NCBI GenBank assembly: GCA_963763855.1 | Contig: CAVXPU010000005.1 | Span: forward strand, 2,914,001-2,978,000 | Direction of reading: 5' to 3' | Source: JAIBCC01 sp963763855 | GTDB taxonomy: Bacteria > Acidobacteriota > Blastocatellia > Pyrinomonadales > Pyrinomonadaceae | Length of the DNA stretch: 64,000 bases | Part shown: positions 1-8,764 of the stretch, piece by piece | Layout of the letters: every line of letters starts with the position of its first letter | Numbering within the stretch: position 1 is the first letter of the stretch | Position numbers and translations under genes: made by a program | The notes under the pieces: generated by a model | The model's database searches: none | The model's input: the letters and a program-made list of their open reading frames with translations, nothing else | Told to the model about the DNA's origin: nothing

Positions 1-3000
1 ATCAAAGTTAAAAACACTCCCGATGAATCGATTGAAACGCGAATAAATCTCGCGTCCGCATTGACTAATGGAGTCGGACACACAGTTTTAATTGTTGAAC
101 CGCCTTTGCCGAAAAAAAACGATCAAAAGATTGTAAAGTGGTTGCAAGCCACACAAATCGGGCTTGATGCTTTCGGCGACAACGAAAATTTAGCCGTTTA
201 CACAAGCAATTTGAAAGACGGAAAACCGCTCGGAAATGTTCAGCTTTCGCTGATTAACGGTGCAACCAGCGTTTCGGGTGAAAATGGATTGGCGAATATT
301 CAACTTCCGCCAAAAAAAGAAAAACAGACTAACTTCTTACTTGCCAAAAATGGAAATGATTCCGCGATTTTAACCAATGGCGAATATTACAGCTATGAAG
401 CTGAAAACGGTTGGTTTGCGTCTCCGCGAAACGATGATTTGCGTTGGTTCGGCTTTGACGACCGCAAAATGTATCGCCCTAATGAGACGGTTTCCTTCAA
501 AGGTTATTTACGGAAGGCAACAGGCGGAAAAATATCGGACATCAGCGAATTAGCGGATTCGGTAACCAGTGTCAATTATGTTTTATCGGATTCCCGTCAA
601 AACAAAATTCTCAAAGGAACGGCGAAACTCAATGCTTTTGGGGCGTTTGATTTTGAGTTAAAATTGCCTGAAAACGTCAATTTGGGAAATCAGCGATTAG
701 AACTAACAGCCGTCAGCAATTTAGAGAATACGAGAGTTTACGCATACATTCCAAGTGCAGGAATTCCGCCGACCTGAGTTTGAAGTAAATACGAGCGTTG
801 AATCCGCCGCCCCGTTTTATCTGGGTGATTCGTCAACCTTGCTGACCGAGGCGAAATATTATGCGGGCGGAGGCTTGGCAAATGCCGAGGCGAAATGGGA
901 GATTTCCGCCGAGCCGACCAACTACACTCCGCCGAATCGTGATGATTTTACTTTCGGCAAATTCTCGCCGTGGTGGAATGATGATTACGACGGCGGCGAT
1001 TGGGATTTACGCACAAATCGAACAATTTTCAAGGCACAACGGACATCGAAGGAAACCATCGCGTCGCCCTCGATTTTCTGAAAGCGAATCCGGCTCGTCC
1101 GTATTCGATTGAAGCTGAAGTCAAGCGTCCAAGACGTTAATCGTCAGACATTTACGGGCAAAACTTCTCTGCTTGTTCATCCTGCCAAACTCTATGTCGG
1201 TTTGCGTTCAGCCAAAACTTTCGTCCAATCGGGTGAAGCGTTCAAGATCGAGACGATTACCACCGATATTGACGGAAAAGCCGTAGCTACTGCACCAGTC
1301 AAACTAACCGCCGAATTGAAAGATTGGCAACAGGAAAAGGGCGAGTGGAAAGAGGTCGTGATCGATACGCAAGCGTGCGAAGTGAAATCGGCTAATGATA
1401 TTGTTCCGTGTAATTTTACGGCGAAACAGGGCGGAACTTACACCGTAACGGCGAGAGTTTTGGACGACAGAGAGCGTCCGAATGAGAGCGAATTAACGGT
1501 TTGGGTGGCGGGTGGAAATCGGGATAAATCCCAAAATGTTGAAGGCGATGAGATCGAATTGATTCCGAATAAAGAGGAATACGCACCGAATGAAACGGCG
1601 GAAATTTTGCTCAATGCCCCGTTTTTCCCGGCTGAGGGCGTGATGCTTCTGGAACGAAACGGCATCGTCAAAACCGAGCGTTTCACCTTGGAAAAATCCT
1701 CAACCGTTTTGAAAATTCCGATTGAAGAAGTCTATTTGCCGAATGTTCACGTTGAGGTGAGCCTTGTCGGAGCGGAAACACTTGATTTTTACGGCGACGA
1801 ACGCGATAAGAAATTGCCGAAAGCACCTGCTTACGCGACGGGCAATATCAATCTGAATATTTCCACCGCTTCACGCAAACTAACTGTCACCGCCGAGCCG
1901 ACTGTTGCAACGGTGCAACCGGGCGGACAGACGAAGGTCAATATTGCTGTGACGGATAACGACGGCAAAGCGGCGGCAAATACGGAAGTCGCACTGGTCG
2001 CGGTGGACGAAAGCGTTTTGGCACTAACGGGCTACAAAATTGATAATCCGCTCGATATTTTTTACGAGCAAAACGAATCCGAAACCAACAGTTCACACTC
2101 TCGGGAAGATGTGATGTTGGATGGGTTTGGGTATGGTGGTGGGAATATGGCTTACATGCCACAAGATAGTCTAGCGTCACCATACACAATGTCTCCCGCA
2201 AACACTGCCGCAAATGCAGTTCCGATGGGAACACCAACTAAAAGTGGTGGAATTGATTTTGGCTTATACGGAATCAAGAAAGGCGACATAGCTGGTGGTG
2301 GTGGAGGAGGAAAAAAAGAAACTGACTCCCTCCCGATGATGCAACTCCGGCGAAACTTCGCGGCGTTGGCGATTTTCGCACCGTCCGTCAAAACCGATGC
2401 AAACGGCAAAGCAACGGTTGATTTGAAATTGCCGGACAATCTCACCCGTTATCGGATTACGGCGGTCGCGGTGACAAAATCCAAACAATTCGGGCTTGGC
2501 GAATCGAATATTACTGCCAAACAACCTTTGATGGTGCGAGCTTCAGCTCCGCGTTTTATGAATTTCGGCGACAAGGCTGAATTGCCCGTCGTCCTGCAAA
2601 ATCAGACCGATTCACCGATGAGCGTTGATGTCGTCATCCGTTCAAATAATGCCACGCTAACCGACGGCAACGGCAAACGAGTGACCATTCCCGCCAATGA
2701 CCGTGCTGAAATCCGCTTCCCCGTCAAAACTGAAAAAGCCGGAATCGCCCGTTTTCAAATCGGGGCAAGCTCGCAAAATTTTGCAGACGCGGCGGAGATT
2801 GAGTTTCCAGTTTATACACCTGCAACGACCGAAGCCTTTGCAACATATGGTACAACCGACCAAAACGGGGCAATTTTTCAGACCGTTTCCGCACCGAAAG
2901 ACGTTTACACGCAGTTTGGCGGATTGGAAATTACAACGAGTTCGACGCAATTGCAGGAACTGACCGATGCGTTCATTTATCTGCAAAATTATCCGTTCGA

Positions 3001-4624
3001 GTGTTCCGAACAAATTTCATCACGGATGCTTTCCACCGCCGCTTTGCGTGATGTGCTGACCGCTTTCAACGCCAAGGATATGCCGACGAAGGAAGCAATC
3101 GAGACGAAAATGAAGTCGGACATCGAGCGTCTGAGCAAACTTCAACACGTCGACGGCGGATTTAGTTTTTGGCGAAGCGATGACGAAAGTTTTCCATTCG
3201 TTTCGATTCACGTCGCCCACGCTCTCGCCCGTGCCAAGGCAAAAGGCTACGATGTGCCGAAAGCGTTGATTGATAAGGTCGTAGGTTATCTGACGAATAT
3301 CGAAAGCAAATTCCCGACAACTTACAGTCAGGAAGCACGCTGGTCGCTAATGGCTTATTCGTATTATGTCCGCAATCTTTTGGGAGAAAAAAGTGCGATT
3401 CCAAGAGCGAGACTTTTATTGCTAAATACAACGATCGAAAAACTTTCGCCTGAAGCAATTGGTTGGATTTTGTCGGTTTTGGCGGATGATAAAGCTTCGA
3501 CTGAGCAAGTTGAAATGATCAAACGCCACTTGCTCAATCGCGTCACCGAAACCGCAGATAAGGCTCATTATGTCAGCAATTACACAGACGGCGAATATGT
3601 GCTGTTAAACTCAAACCGTCGGGCTGATGGGGTGATTTTGGAAGCTTTGCTCAAGTCAGAATCGTCTGCCTCAGCGGTTGGATCAAATTCGATTTCACCT
3701 ATACAAAACGCCCTTACTAACGTGCGGGCTTCTGCATCCAACGGCGGAAACGCGACTGTTAAGGAGCGTGCTCTCAACGCACAGAACACGCTTCCTAATG
3801 GTCGCGTTTCCGCCGCGGATTTGATTCCAAAATTGGTTCGCGGCTTATTGGCAAATCGCACCAGAGGGCGTTGGACTAGCACGCAGGAAAATGCGTTTGT
3901 CCTGCTCGCACTTGATAAATATTTCCAGACTTACGAAAAGGCGACGCCGAATTTCGTCGCAAAGGCTTGGCTTGGAAATGCTTACGCGGGAGAACAAAAA
4001 TTCGTCGGAAGGACGACGAATTCCAATTTAATTAACATTCCTATGAGCTATTTGCAGAATGGCAACACTACGCAAAATCTGATTATGGACAAGCAGGGCG
4101 AAGGTCGTTTGTATTATCGAATTGGGCTGAAATATGCTCCGAGAAGTCTGAATCTCGCGGCGGCGGATTATGGTTTTGCGGTGACGAGAACTTACGAAGC
4201 GGTTGACGATCCGGCAGATGTTAAACGAAATACCGACGGAAGCTGGACGATTCGGGCGGGTTCGCGTGTGCGGATTCGTCTGCAGATGGTGAATCAAAGC
4301 AATCGGTATCACGTTGCATTGGTCGATCATTTACCTGCGGGAATTGAAATTATTAATCCTGATTTGAAAGTTTCAGGCAAGGTAGCTGCGGACGATGAGC
4401 CGCCAAACACGAGATATTTCGGCAGATGGTTTGACCATCAGAATTTACGCGATAATCGAATCGAAGCGTTTCAAGACCTTCTTTATTCGGGAGTTTATCA
4501 ATATTCGTATGTTGGCAGGGCAACGACTTTAGGCGAATTCGTAACGCCACCGGCAAAATCGGAAGAAATGTATTCGCCAGAGACTTTTGGCAGAAGTAAG
4601 ACTGATTTTGTTAAGATTCAGTAG
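1..4624 (+). CDS. alpha-2-macroglobulin family protein, 5'-truncated and frameshifted
   Basis: Bacterial alpha-2-macroglobulins are large periplasmic protease traps. The frame is open from base 1, so the N-terminus lies outside the window. Reading continues in frame 1 to about 742, frame 2 to about 1020 (EFRRPEFEV follows base 755), frame 1 to about 1115 (FQGTTD...), then frame 2 without interruption to the stop at 4622-4624. Three single-base-type shifts therefore break it; family-like sequence continues smoothly across each. The intact 3.5 kb part holds macroglobulin domains, a Gly-rich bait-like segment (about 2090-2330), the A2M domain (LRRNFAALAIF), the thioester motif CSEQ (codons at 3002-3013) and a full C-terminus (EEMYSPETFGRS). 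It is convergent with the M19 dipeptidase. The family call is firm; real pseudogene versus sequence errors is open, and the leuS shift in the same window favours errors. Confidence 0.85.
3743..3814. repeat. 72-bp palindromic (REP/BIME-like) element inside the alpha-2-macroglobulin frame
   Basis: The outer arms GGCGGAAACGCGAC (3743-3756) and GTCGCGTTTCCGCC (3801-3814) are perfect reverse complements. The inner arms 3759-3770 and 3787-3798 match at 10 of 12. The element is read through in frame within a low-complexity Ser/Asn/Ala-rich linker after the thioester domain. A neighbouring segment at 3708-3735 looks like another repeat module. That this is a mobile repeat rather than chance is an inference from the length of the stem. 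Confidence 0.7.
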
Positions 4625-4629
4625 TTTAG

Positions 4630-4683
4630 AGTTCCATCTTTAGATGGCATTTACTTAGCAAGAAGCCAACTAAAGTTGGAACT
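4630..4683. terminator. double hairpin between convergent genes, CTTTAG-core repeat family
   Basis: Two small hairpins (CCATC-ttta-GATGG at 4634-4647 and CCAAC-taaa-GTTGG at 4666-4679) also pair with each other: 4630-4648 and 4665-4683 are reverse complements at 17 of 19. The element lies between the convergent A2M and M19 genes, so it may terminate both. The same CTTTAG/CTAAAG loop design recurs in the cluster near 45.3-45.5 kb. Confidence 0.55.
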
Positions 4684-4690
4684 TTAAACG

Positions 4691-5863
4691 TTAATCAGGC
4701 AAATTTTCACTTAGCAATCTCAGAATATTTCCGCCCATTATTTTTGCAATTTCATCATCGCTAAATCCTTCATTCAAAAGAGCTTCGGTAATAAATGCCT
4801 CGCCGCTTGTATCGAATGGAACTTTTACCGAGCCATCGAAATCCGAACCGAGCCCCACGTGTTCGGCACCAATCACATTCACCGTATAACGGATTGCCTT
4901 GGCGATAGATTTCGCGTCTTCACCGCAAACTGCTGTGTCCCAGAAACCGACACCGATCACTCCGCCCGTTTTGGCGATCGCTCTAAGCTGTTCGTCTGAT
5001 AGATTTCGATTGTTGTCGCACGTGCCCTTTACGCCTGTGTGCGAAACGACAACTGGTTTATTTGCAATACTTAGCACATCCTCGATGGTTTTCTTCGAGG
5101 CATGAGAAACGTCAACCAGCATTCCATTTTGCTCCATTCGTTTGACCATTTCTTTACCTTTTTCAGTTAACCCGCCTTTTTCCATACCGTGAGCCGAACC
5201 ACCCATTTCCGTGTCAAAAAAATGAGTTGGAGCCATCATACGAAAACCTGCGTCAAACAAAACGTCAACGTTTTCAACCTTTCCATCAAGTGCCTGAGCA
5301 CCTTCAATACCGAGCCAACCTCCCACAATCTTTGAGGTTTTTCGCGTTTCAAGAAAATTTTGCAGGTCTCGCTTCGTTTCGATAACAACAAATTTGCCTT
5401 CAGATTTTTCGGCAAATTGATGAAGCTTTTTAGCCTGAAAAACTGCACGTCCTGTAAGACTAGAAAGATTTTCGAAGGGCTGCATTTCAGAAAGTGCGAG
5501 CCAGAAAATATTGTCTGAATCGCCGGAATTGTTTTCGATATTCAATCCGCGAGGCGTTTTCGTAACAACCGTAAATGCTTGCAAAGCAACATTTCCCTCA
5601 AACATTCGCGGGACGTCGACATGCCCGATCGTGTCCTTTTCCAGCAAATCGCGTTTCCACAAAAGCGAATCTGAGTGCATATCCGCAACAAAAAGTTTTT
5701 CGTGAAGTTGCTTGGCTTTATCGGAAACAAGGTAGGGCGGTTTGTTGATTACTACATTCATCGAATTCGCGATGTATCGCGGAATAATGGTGAAAAAGGA
5801 AACGACAAAGGCAATCAGCAAAATGCCGATAATCGTCAAAAGATATTTTAGAAACTTTTTCAT
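4691..5863 (-). CDS. M19 family membrane dipeptidase
   Basis: This is a 390-residue protein of the renal-dipeptidase (M19) family, zinc enzymes that cleave dipeptides, often with D-residues. An N-terminal hydrophobic segment (about residues 8-28) should anchor it in the inner membrane with the enzyme outside. Metal-binding motifs are visible: HSD (H63, D65), the Glu in GIEGAQAL, and two His in DVSHASK and VVSHTGVKG. The sequence GLGSDFDG near the C-terminus is also typical. The length fits the family. The ATG at 5863 gives a natural membrane-anchor start (MKKFLKYLLTIIG). It is a single gene; its 3' end faces the A2M gene. The likely role is peptide salvage or cell-wall dipeptide turnover. Confidence 0.88.
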   Translation of the reverse strand: MKKFLKYLLTIIGILLIAFVVSFFTIIPRYIANSMNVVINKPPYLVSDKAKQLHEKLFVADMHSDSLLWKRDLLEKDTIGHVDVPRMFEGNVALQAFTVVTKTPRGLNIENNSGDSDNIFWLALSEMQPFENLSSLTGRAVFQAKKLHQFAEKSEGKFVVIETKRDLQNFLETRKTSKIVGGWLGIEGAQALDGKVENVDVLFDAGFRMMAPTHFFDTEMGGSAHGMEKGGLTEKGKEMVKRMEQNGMLVDVSHASKKTIEDVLSIANKPVVVSHTGVKGTCDNNRNLSDEQLRAIAKTGGVIGVGFWDTAVCGEDAKSIAKAIRYTVNVIGAEHVGLGSDFDGSVKVPFDTSGEAFITEALLNEGFSDDEIAKIMGGNILRLLSENLPD

Positions 5864-5881
5864 AGAATTTGGAATCAGAAT

Positions 5882-5952
5882 AGCGAACGGTAGTGAGTAT
5901 GCCAGAGCAATCTAAAGTTGAATCAAAAATGTGTTACTCGCTACCGCTCGCT
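5882..5952. repeat. 18-bp inverted repeat overlapping the 3' end of the oxidoreductase gene
   Basis: The arm at 5882-5899 (agcgaacggtagtgagta) and the arm at 5935-5952 (tactcgctaccgctcgct) are reverse complements at 16 of 18 positions, 35 bp apart. The right arm contains part of the TAA stop codon and encodes the last residues (IASGSE) of the minus-strand oxidoreductase. The other arm lies in the spacer before the M19 gene. It may also work as a terminator. Confidence 0.6.
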
Positions 5953-7034
5953 ATCCCGATTTTCACCACAACAGCTTCTTCGTTTGATTCCCTCGCCGCG
6001 TCTAAAATTTTTTGCACACGCAACCCATCTTCAAACGTTGCGGCTTGCGGAATTTCGGTTTTGCCTTGCAGTAAGGCGTCAATGATTTTCGGTGCAAATT
6101 CCGTAAAACCGCTTGGAAAACCAGAATCGAAAAGCCCATCGATTCCTTTGCCGATTCTCACATCAATTTCCTGATATGGTTTTCCGTCTTTGGCAATAAA
6201 AACCTCACCTTTGTAATCAATTTTTAACGAGCCTTCCTTCCCGCAAAATTCGAAATAGAATTGATAATCGGGAAATTCCACCATCGACATTTCAATCGTT
6301 GCGGTCGCATCTTGTGTCAATTCAGAATCGGCGAAACGCAGAAGAAGCAACGCTTCGTCATCACTGCTAACATCTTTTATTTCTTTATTTGTATCTTTTC
6401 GTTGTTTAACGTGAGTATTCAATTGGCAAAAAACACTCGAAATATCAGTTCCCAAAAACCAATGAAAAGAATCAATAATATGCGAGCCTATTGCTCCGAG
6501 AGCACCGCCGAATTGAGCTTTGTCGGACCACCAATTCCAGGGAATATTGACGTCACCGCGACTCGGATTTCTAAAGACACTCCGGACGTGGCAGATCTTT
6601 CCGATTGCTCCATCACGAAGCATCGTATAGGCTTTTTGCCGTCCATCCTGAAAACGCAATTCGTGATCGATCAACGCTAAAACGTTTTTCCCTTTTGCGG
6701 CTTCAACCATTTTTTCAGCTTCGGCAACGTTCATTGCCATCGGCTTTTCGCAGAGAATATGTTTATTGTGTTCGAGTGCGTAAAGCGATTGCTCATAGTG
6801 AAACTTCGGAGGAGTTGTGATGCAGACGAGGTCAACCTCTTTGTGTTCGATAGTTTCCCGCCAATTATTAGTAAAGTGTAGGATCCCGAATTCTTTCGCA
6901 GTGCTTTCGGCATTGGCGATATTCGCACTGGCAACTGAAACGAGATTTACATTCTCACACATTTGAAACGCAGGAATCTGCACCTTTCTGGTAAATCCTG
7001 TTCCGATAAAACCAATCCCGATTTTTTCTTTCAT
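5934..7034 (-). CDS. Gfo/Idh/MocA family NAD(P)-dependent oxidoreductase
   Basis: A roughly 366-residue sugar-type dehydrogenase of the Gfo/Idh/MocA family. The N-terminal Rossmann motif GIGFIGTG is followed by the family signature CEKPMAMN and a C-terminal alpha/beta substrate domain with a His at IGSHIIDSFHW. I chose the ATG at 7034 (MKEKIGIGF) rather than the in-frame ATG at 7052, because the Rossmann strand then starts in the usual place and the longer version would begin inside the terminator hairpin. The substrate cannot be told from sequence. The final residues derive from the inverted repeat at 5935-5952, so the native C-terminus may have been slightly altered by it. Confidence 0.87.
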   Translation of the reverse strand: MKEKIGIGFIGTGFTRKVQIPAFQMCENVNLVSVASANIANAESTAKEFGILHFTNNWRETIEHKEVDLVCITTPPKFHYEQSLYALEHNKHILCEKPMAMNVAEAEKMVEAAKGKNVLALIDHELRFQDGRQKAYTMLRDGAIGKICHVRSVFRNPSRGDVNIPWNWWSDKAQFGGALGAIGSHIIDSFHWFLGTDISSVFCQLNTHVKQRKDTNKEIKDVSSDDEALLLLRFADSELTQDATATIEMSMVEFPDYQFYFEFCGKEGSLKIDYKGEVFIAKDGKPYQEIDVRIGKGIDGLFDSGFPSGFTEFAPKIIDALLQGKTEIPQAATFEDGLRVQKILDAARESNEEAVVVKIGIASGSE

Positions 7035-7052
7035 TCCAAAATTAAAGCACAA

Positions 7053-7080
7053 AAAAGCGAGACATTAAAATCTCGCTTTT
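7053..7080 (-). terminator. rho-independent terminator after the PilZ gene
   Basis: There is a perfect 10-bp stem, aaaagcgaga (7053-7062) and tctcgctttt (7071-7080), with an 8-nt loop. Read on the minus strand it lies 27 bp past the PilZ stop and ends in a T run. It sits just upstream of the oxidoreductase start, separating the two transcripts. Confidence 0.75.
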
Positions 7081-7106
7081 CCAATAAAACTATTTCAGGT
7101 AATTAC

Positions 7107-7589
7107 TTATCCATTTGTGCCGTCTAAACTTAAGACGCTTTTGATTTGTTTTTTTCTTTTGCTGCCGAATTTCAAATATTCTTCGTAAATATCGCGTTCG
7201 ATTTGCGACATATCTACAATATTTGCACCGATCAAATATTTGCTAATAGAAAGGTGTTCGCCAATTTGTTCGTATCTCTGCCCGATGATTTGCATTGCGA
7301 TCTTTCCATTCGGCAAATCAAGCTCGACATTCAACACGCGATTTTCGCCAACCAAATAATGTTCTTTCAAGCGAATAGAATCTACAATAAACGCGATTCC
7401 ATTTGAGCTCAAATCTTTTGTTTGACCTTTAATTGAAAGGGCTCCCCCAATCATTGTTAATTTTCCGGTAGTTTTTGCAGGAGCAAAGCTGATACTAATC
7501 GGCACATTTAAATCGTGTCGCAAAGGGTACGTTCTACTTGCAAACTTGCCACTAAGTTTGGAAATGAAATTCCGGATTAATTTTGACAT
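7107..7589 (-). CDS. PilZ domain protein
   Basis: A 160-residue cytoplasmic protein with a PilZ-like core: YPLRHDLNVPISISF near the N-terminus and the signature TKDLSSNGIAF (the D-x-S-x-x-G motif) near residues 58-68. PilZ domains commonly bind cyclic di-GMP through an upstream R-x3-R motif. Here the Arg pair (RTYPLR) is spaced by four residues, so c-di-GMP binding is not certain. There are no transmembrane segments or other domains. It stands alone, with a strong terminator after it and a lipoprotein gene upstream on the same strand. Confidence 0.75.
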   Translation of the reverse strand: MSKLIRNFISKLSGKFASRTYPLRHDLNVPISISFAPAKTTGKLTMIGGALSIKGQTKDLSSNGIAFIVDSIRLKEHYLVGENRVLNVELDLPNGKIAMQIIGQRYEQIGEHLSISKYLIGANIVDMSQIERDIYEEYLKFGSKRKKQIKSVLSLDGTNG

Positions 7590-7700
7590 TTAGTATTTTT
7601 CGTTAGACAACCGCTAGATTCCAACGGGGGGTTACTGCTTACCTTATAAATCTTTTTGCAAACATTTACAAGTGTTTTTTTTAATTTCCCCGCTTTTTGC

Positions 7701-8624
7701 CTATTTTTTAAGCATCTGACCCTTGTTATCGTTAAATTTCAGGTTCGCTTTTTCAGCTGCTCCTTCGCAATTTAATAGATACGAAATTTTGCCGGATTTG
7801 CGATAAACGTCCGGAACTCCATGTGCTGTATACTTTTTATTGTCAGGACTTACTAAAATCGTGAAACGATATCCGGTTGATTTTGTATTACCAATATCTT
7901 CCGGCAATAAATTTTGCGAAACGAGTGTCGGAAGATCCGCAAATGCTCCTACATTTTGCATAGCGTAAACCGCTTGTGCCTTTGCAATCCTCTCCATCAT
8001 AGCTCTGGCTTCGGCATGATGAATGTCCAATCGAAGCGTGAAAAAGTAGTTTTTCCCTTCTTTTTTCGCCAAAGCCTCAGCTTTCTCATCGGCTGTAATA
8101 ATTACCCAAGAGCCTTTTTCATCACGTAGCTGAAGTTCTTCAAGTTCATCTTGTCCAGTTTCGGCGTTCGGCATTTTAACCGTGACGGTTGCCAAACCAT
8201 TGGTGATTATTTCACCTCTAATCTCAATGTTTTCAGGAGTTTGAGCAGCCAACGGCTCAAAATCAGAATTCAAATCCTGCATTTCGGATTCGCTCAAACC
8301 TTCAATCGCAAATCGCAGATTTGTCATTAACATTGCTTCACGAAAACGACGTTCGCGTAAATTCTTATAAAAAATGCGGACAGTATCCGCAGGCGAACCT
8401 GCCGAAAACTTAATCTTATTTTTTGAAGTTGAATTCTGTGCCACCGTAGATTTTTCTTCGGGTTTATCAGCCGCAGGAACATTCTTTTCAGCGGTCGCGA
8501 CACCCGGATTTCCCTCCGTATTTTTCGCGGAAACCGCACAACCATTTACCAATGCAATCGAAAAAATTACGAATAGAAGGGAAACTTGCAGAATTGAAAC
8601 TTTAGACAATACTTTTTTTAACAT
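7701..8624 (-). CDS. lipoprotein with NTF2/DUF4878-like and pilin-like C-terminal regions
   Basis: A 307-residue exported protein. The signal peptide ends in VNGC (C29), a slightly atypical lipobox. After a Lys/Ser-rich linker, residues about 75-180 (SPADTVRIFYKNLRERRFREAM...) resemble small NTF2/DUF4878-type folds found in surface lipoproteins. The C-terminal third (MERIAKAQAVYAMQN, FADLPTLVSQNLLP, GYRFTI) resembles the globular part of type IV pilin-like or pseudopilin proteins in Acidobacteriota, but without the N-terminal pilin helix. No enzymatic motif is visible. The function is unknown; the fold matches are by eye. Confidence 0.6.
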   Translation of the reverse strand: MLKKVLSKVSILQVSLLFVIFSIALVNGCAVSAKNTEGNPGVATAEKNVPAADKPEEKSTVAQNSTSKNKIKFSAGSPADTVRIFYKNLRERRFREAMLMTNLRFAIEGLSESEMQDLNSDFEPLAAQTPENIEIRGEIITNGLATVTVKMPNAETGQDELEELQLRDEKGSWVIITADEKAEALAKKEGKNYFFTLRLDIHHAEARAMMERIAKAQAVYAMQNVGAFADLPTLVSQNLLPEDIGNTKSTGYRFTILVSPDNKKYTAHGVPDVYRKSGKISYLLNCEGAAEKANLKFNDNKGQMLKK

Positions 8625-8710
8625 TGATTCTTCTCCAAGAATTTTGCAGATTTAACGGGGATCAAGATGAACCGAATTTTTCGTAGGAAACATGCTTTTT
8701 AACCACTAAA

Positions 8711-8739
8711 AAACACGCCAATTGAATTATAGCGTGTTT
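8711..8739 (-). terminator. rho-independent terminator
   Basis: An 8-bp perfect stem, AAACACGC (8711-8718) and GCGTGTTT (8732-8739). On the minus strand it follows the 554-residue secreted-protein gene and ends in a T-rich tract from the A run at 8708-8713. Confidence 0.65.
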
Positions 8740-8764
8740 GTAAAAAAATGCAAAACAAAGTTTA

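Noticed and set aside
7052..7053. Longer start of the oxidoreductase at 7052
   Set aside because: It would add six residues before the Rossmann strand and start at the edge of the terminator hairpin; ATG 7034 fits better.
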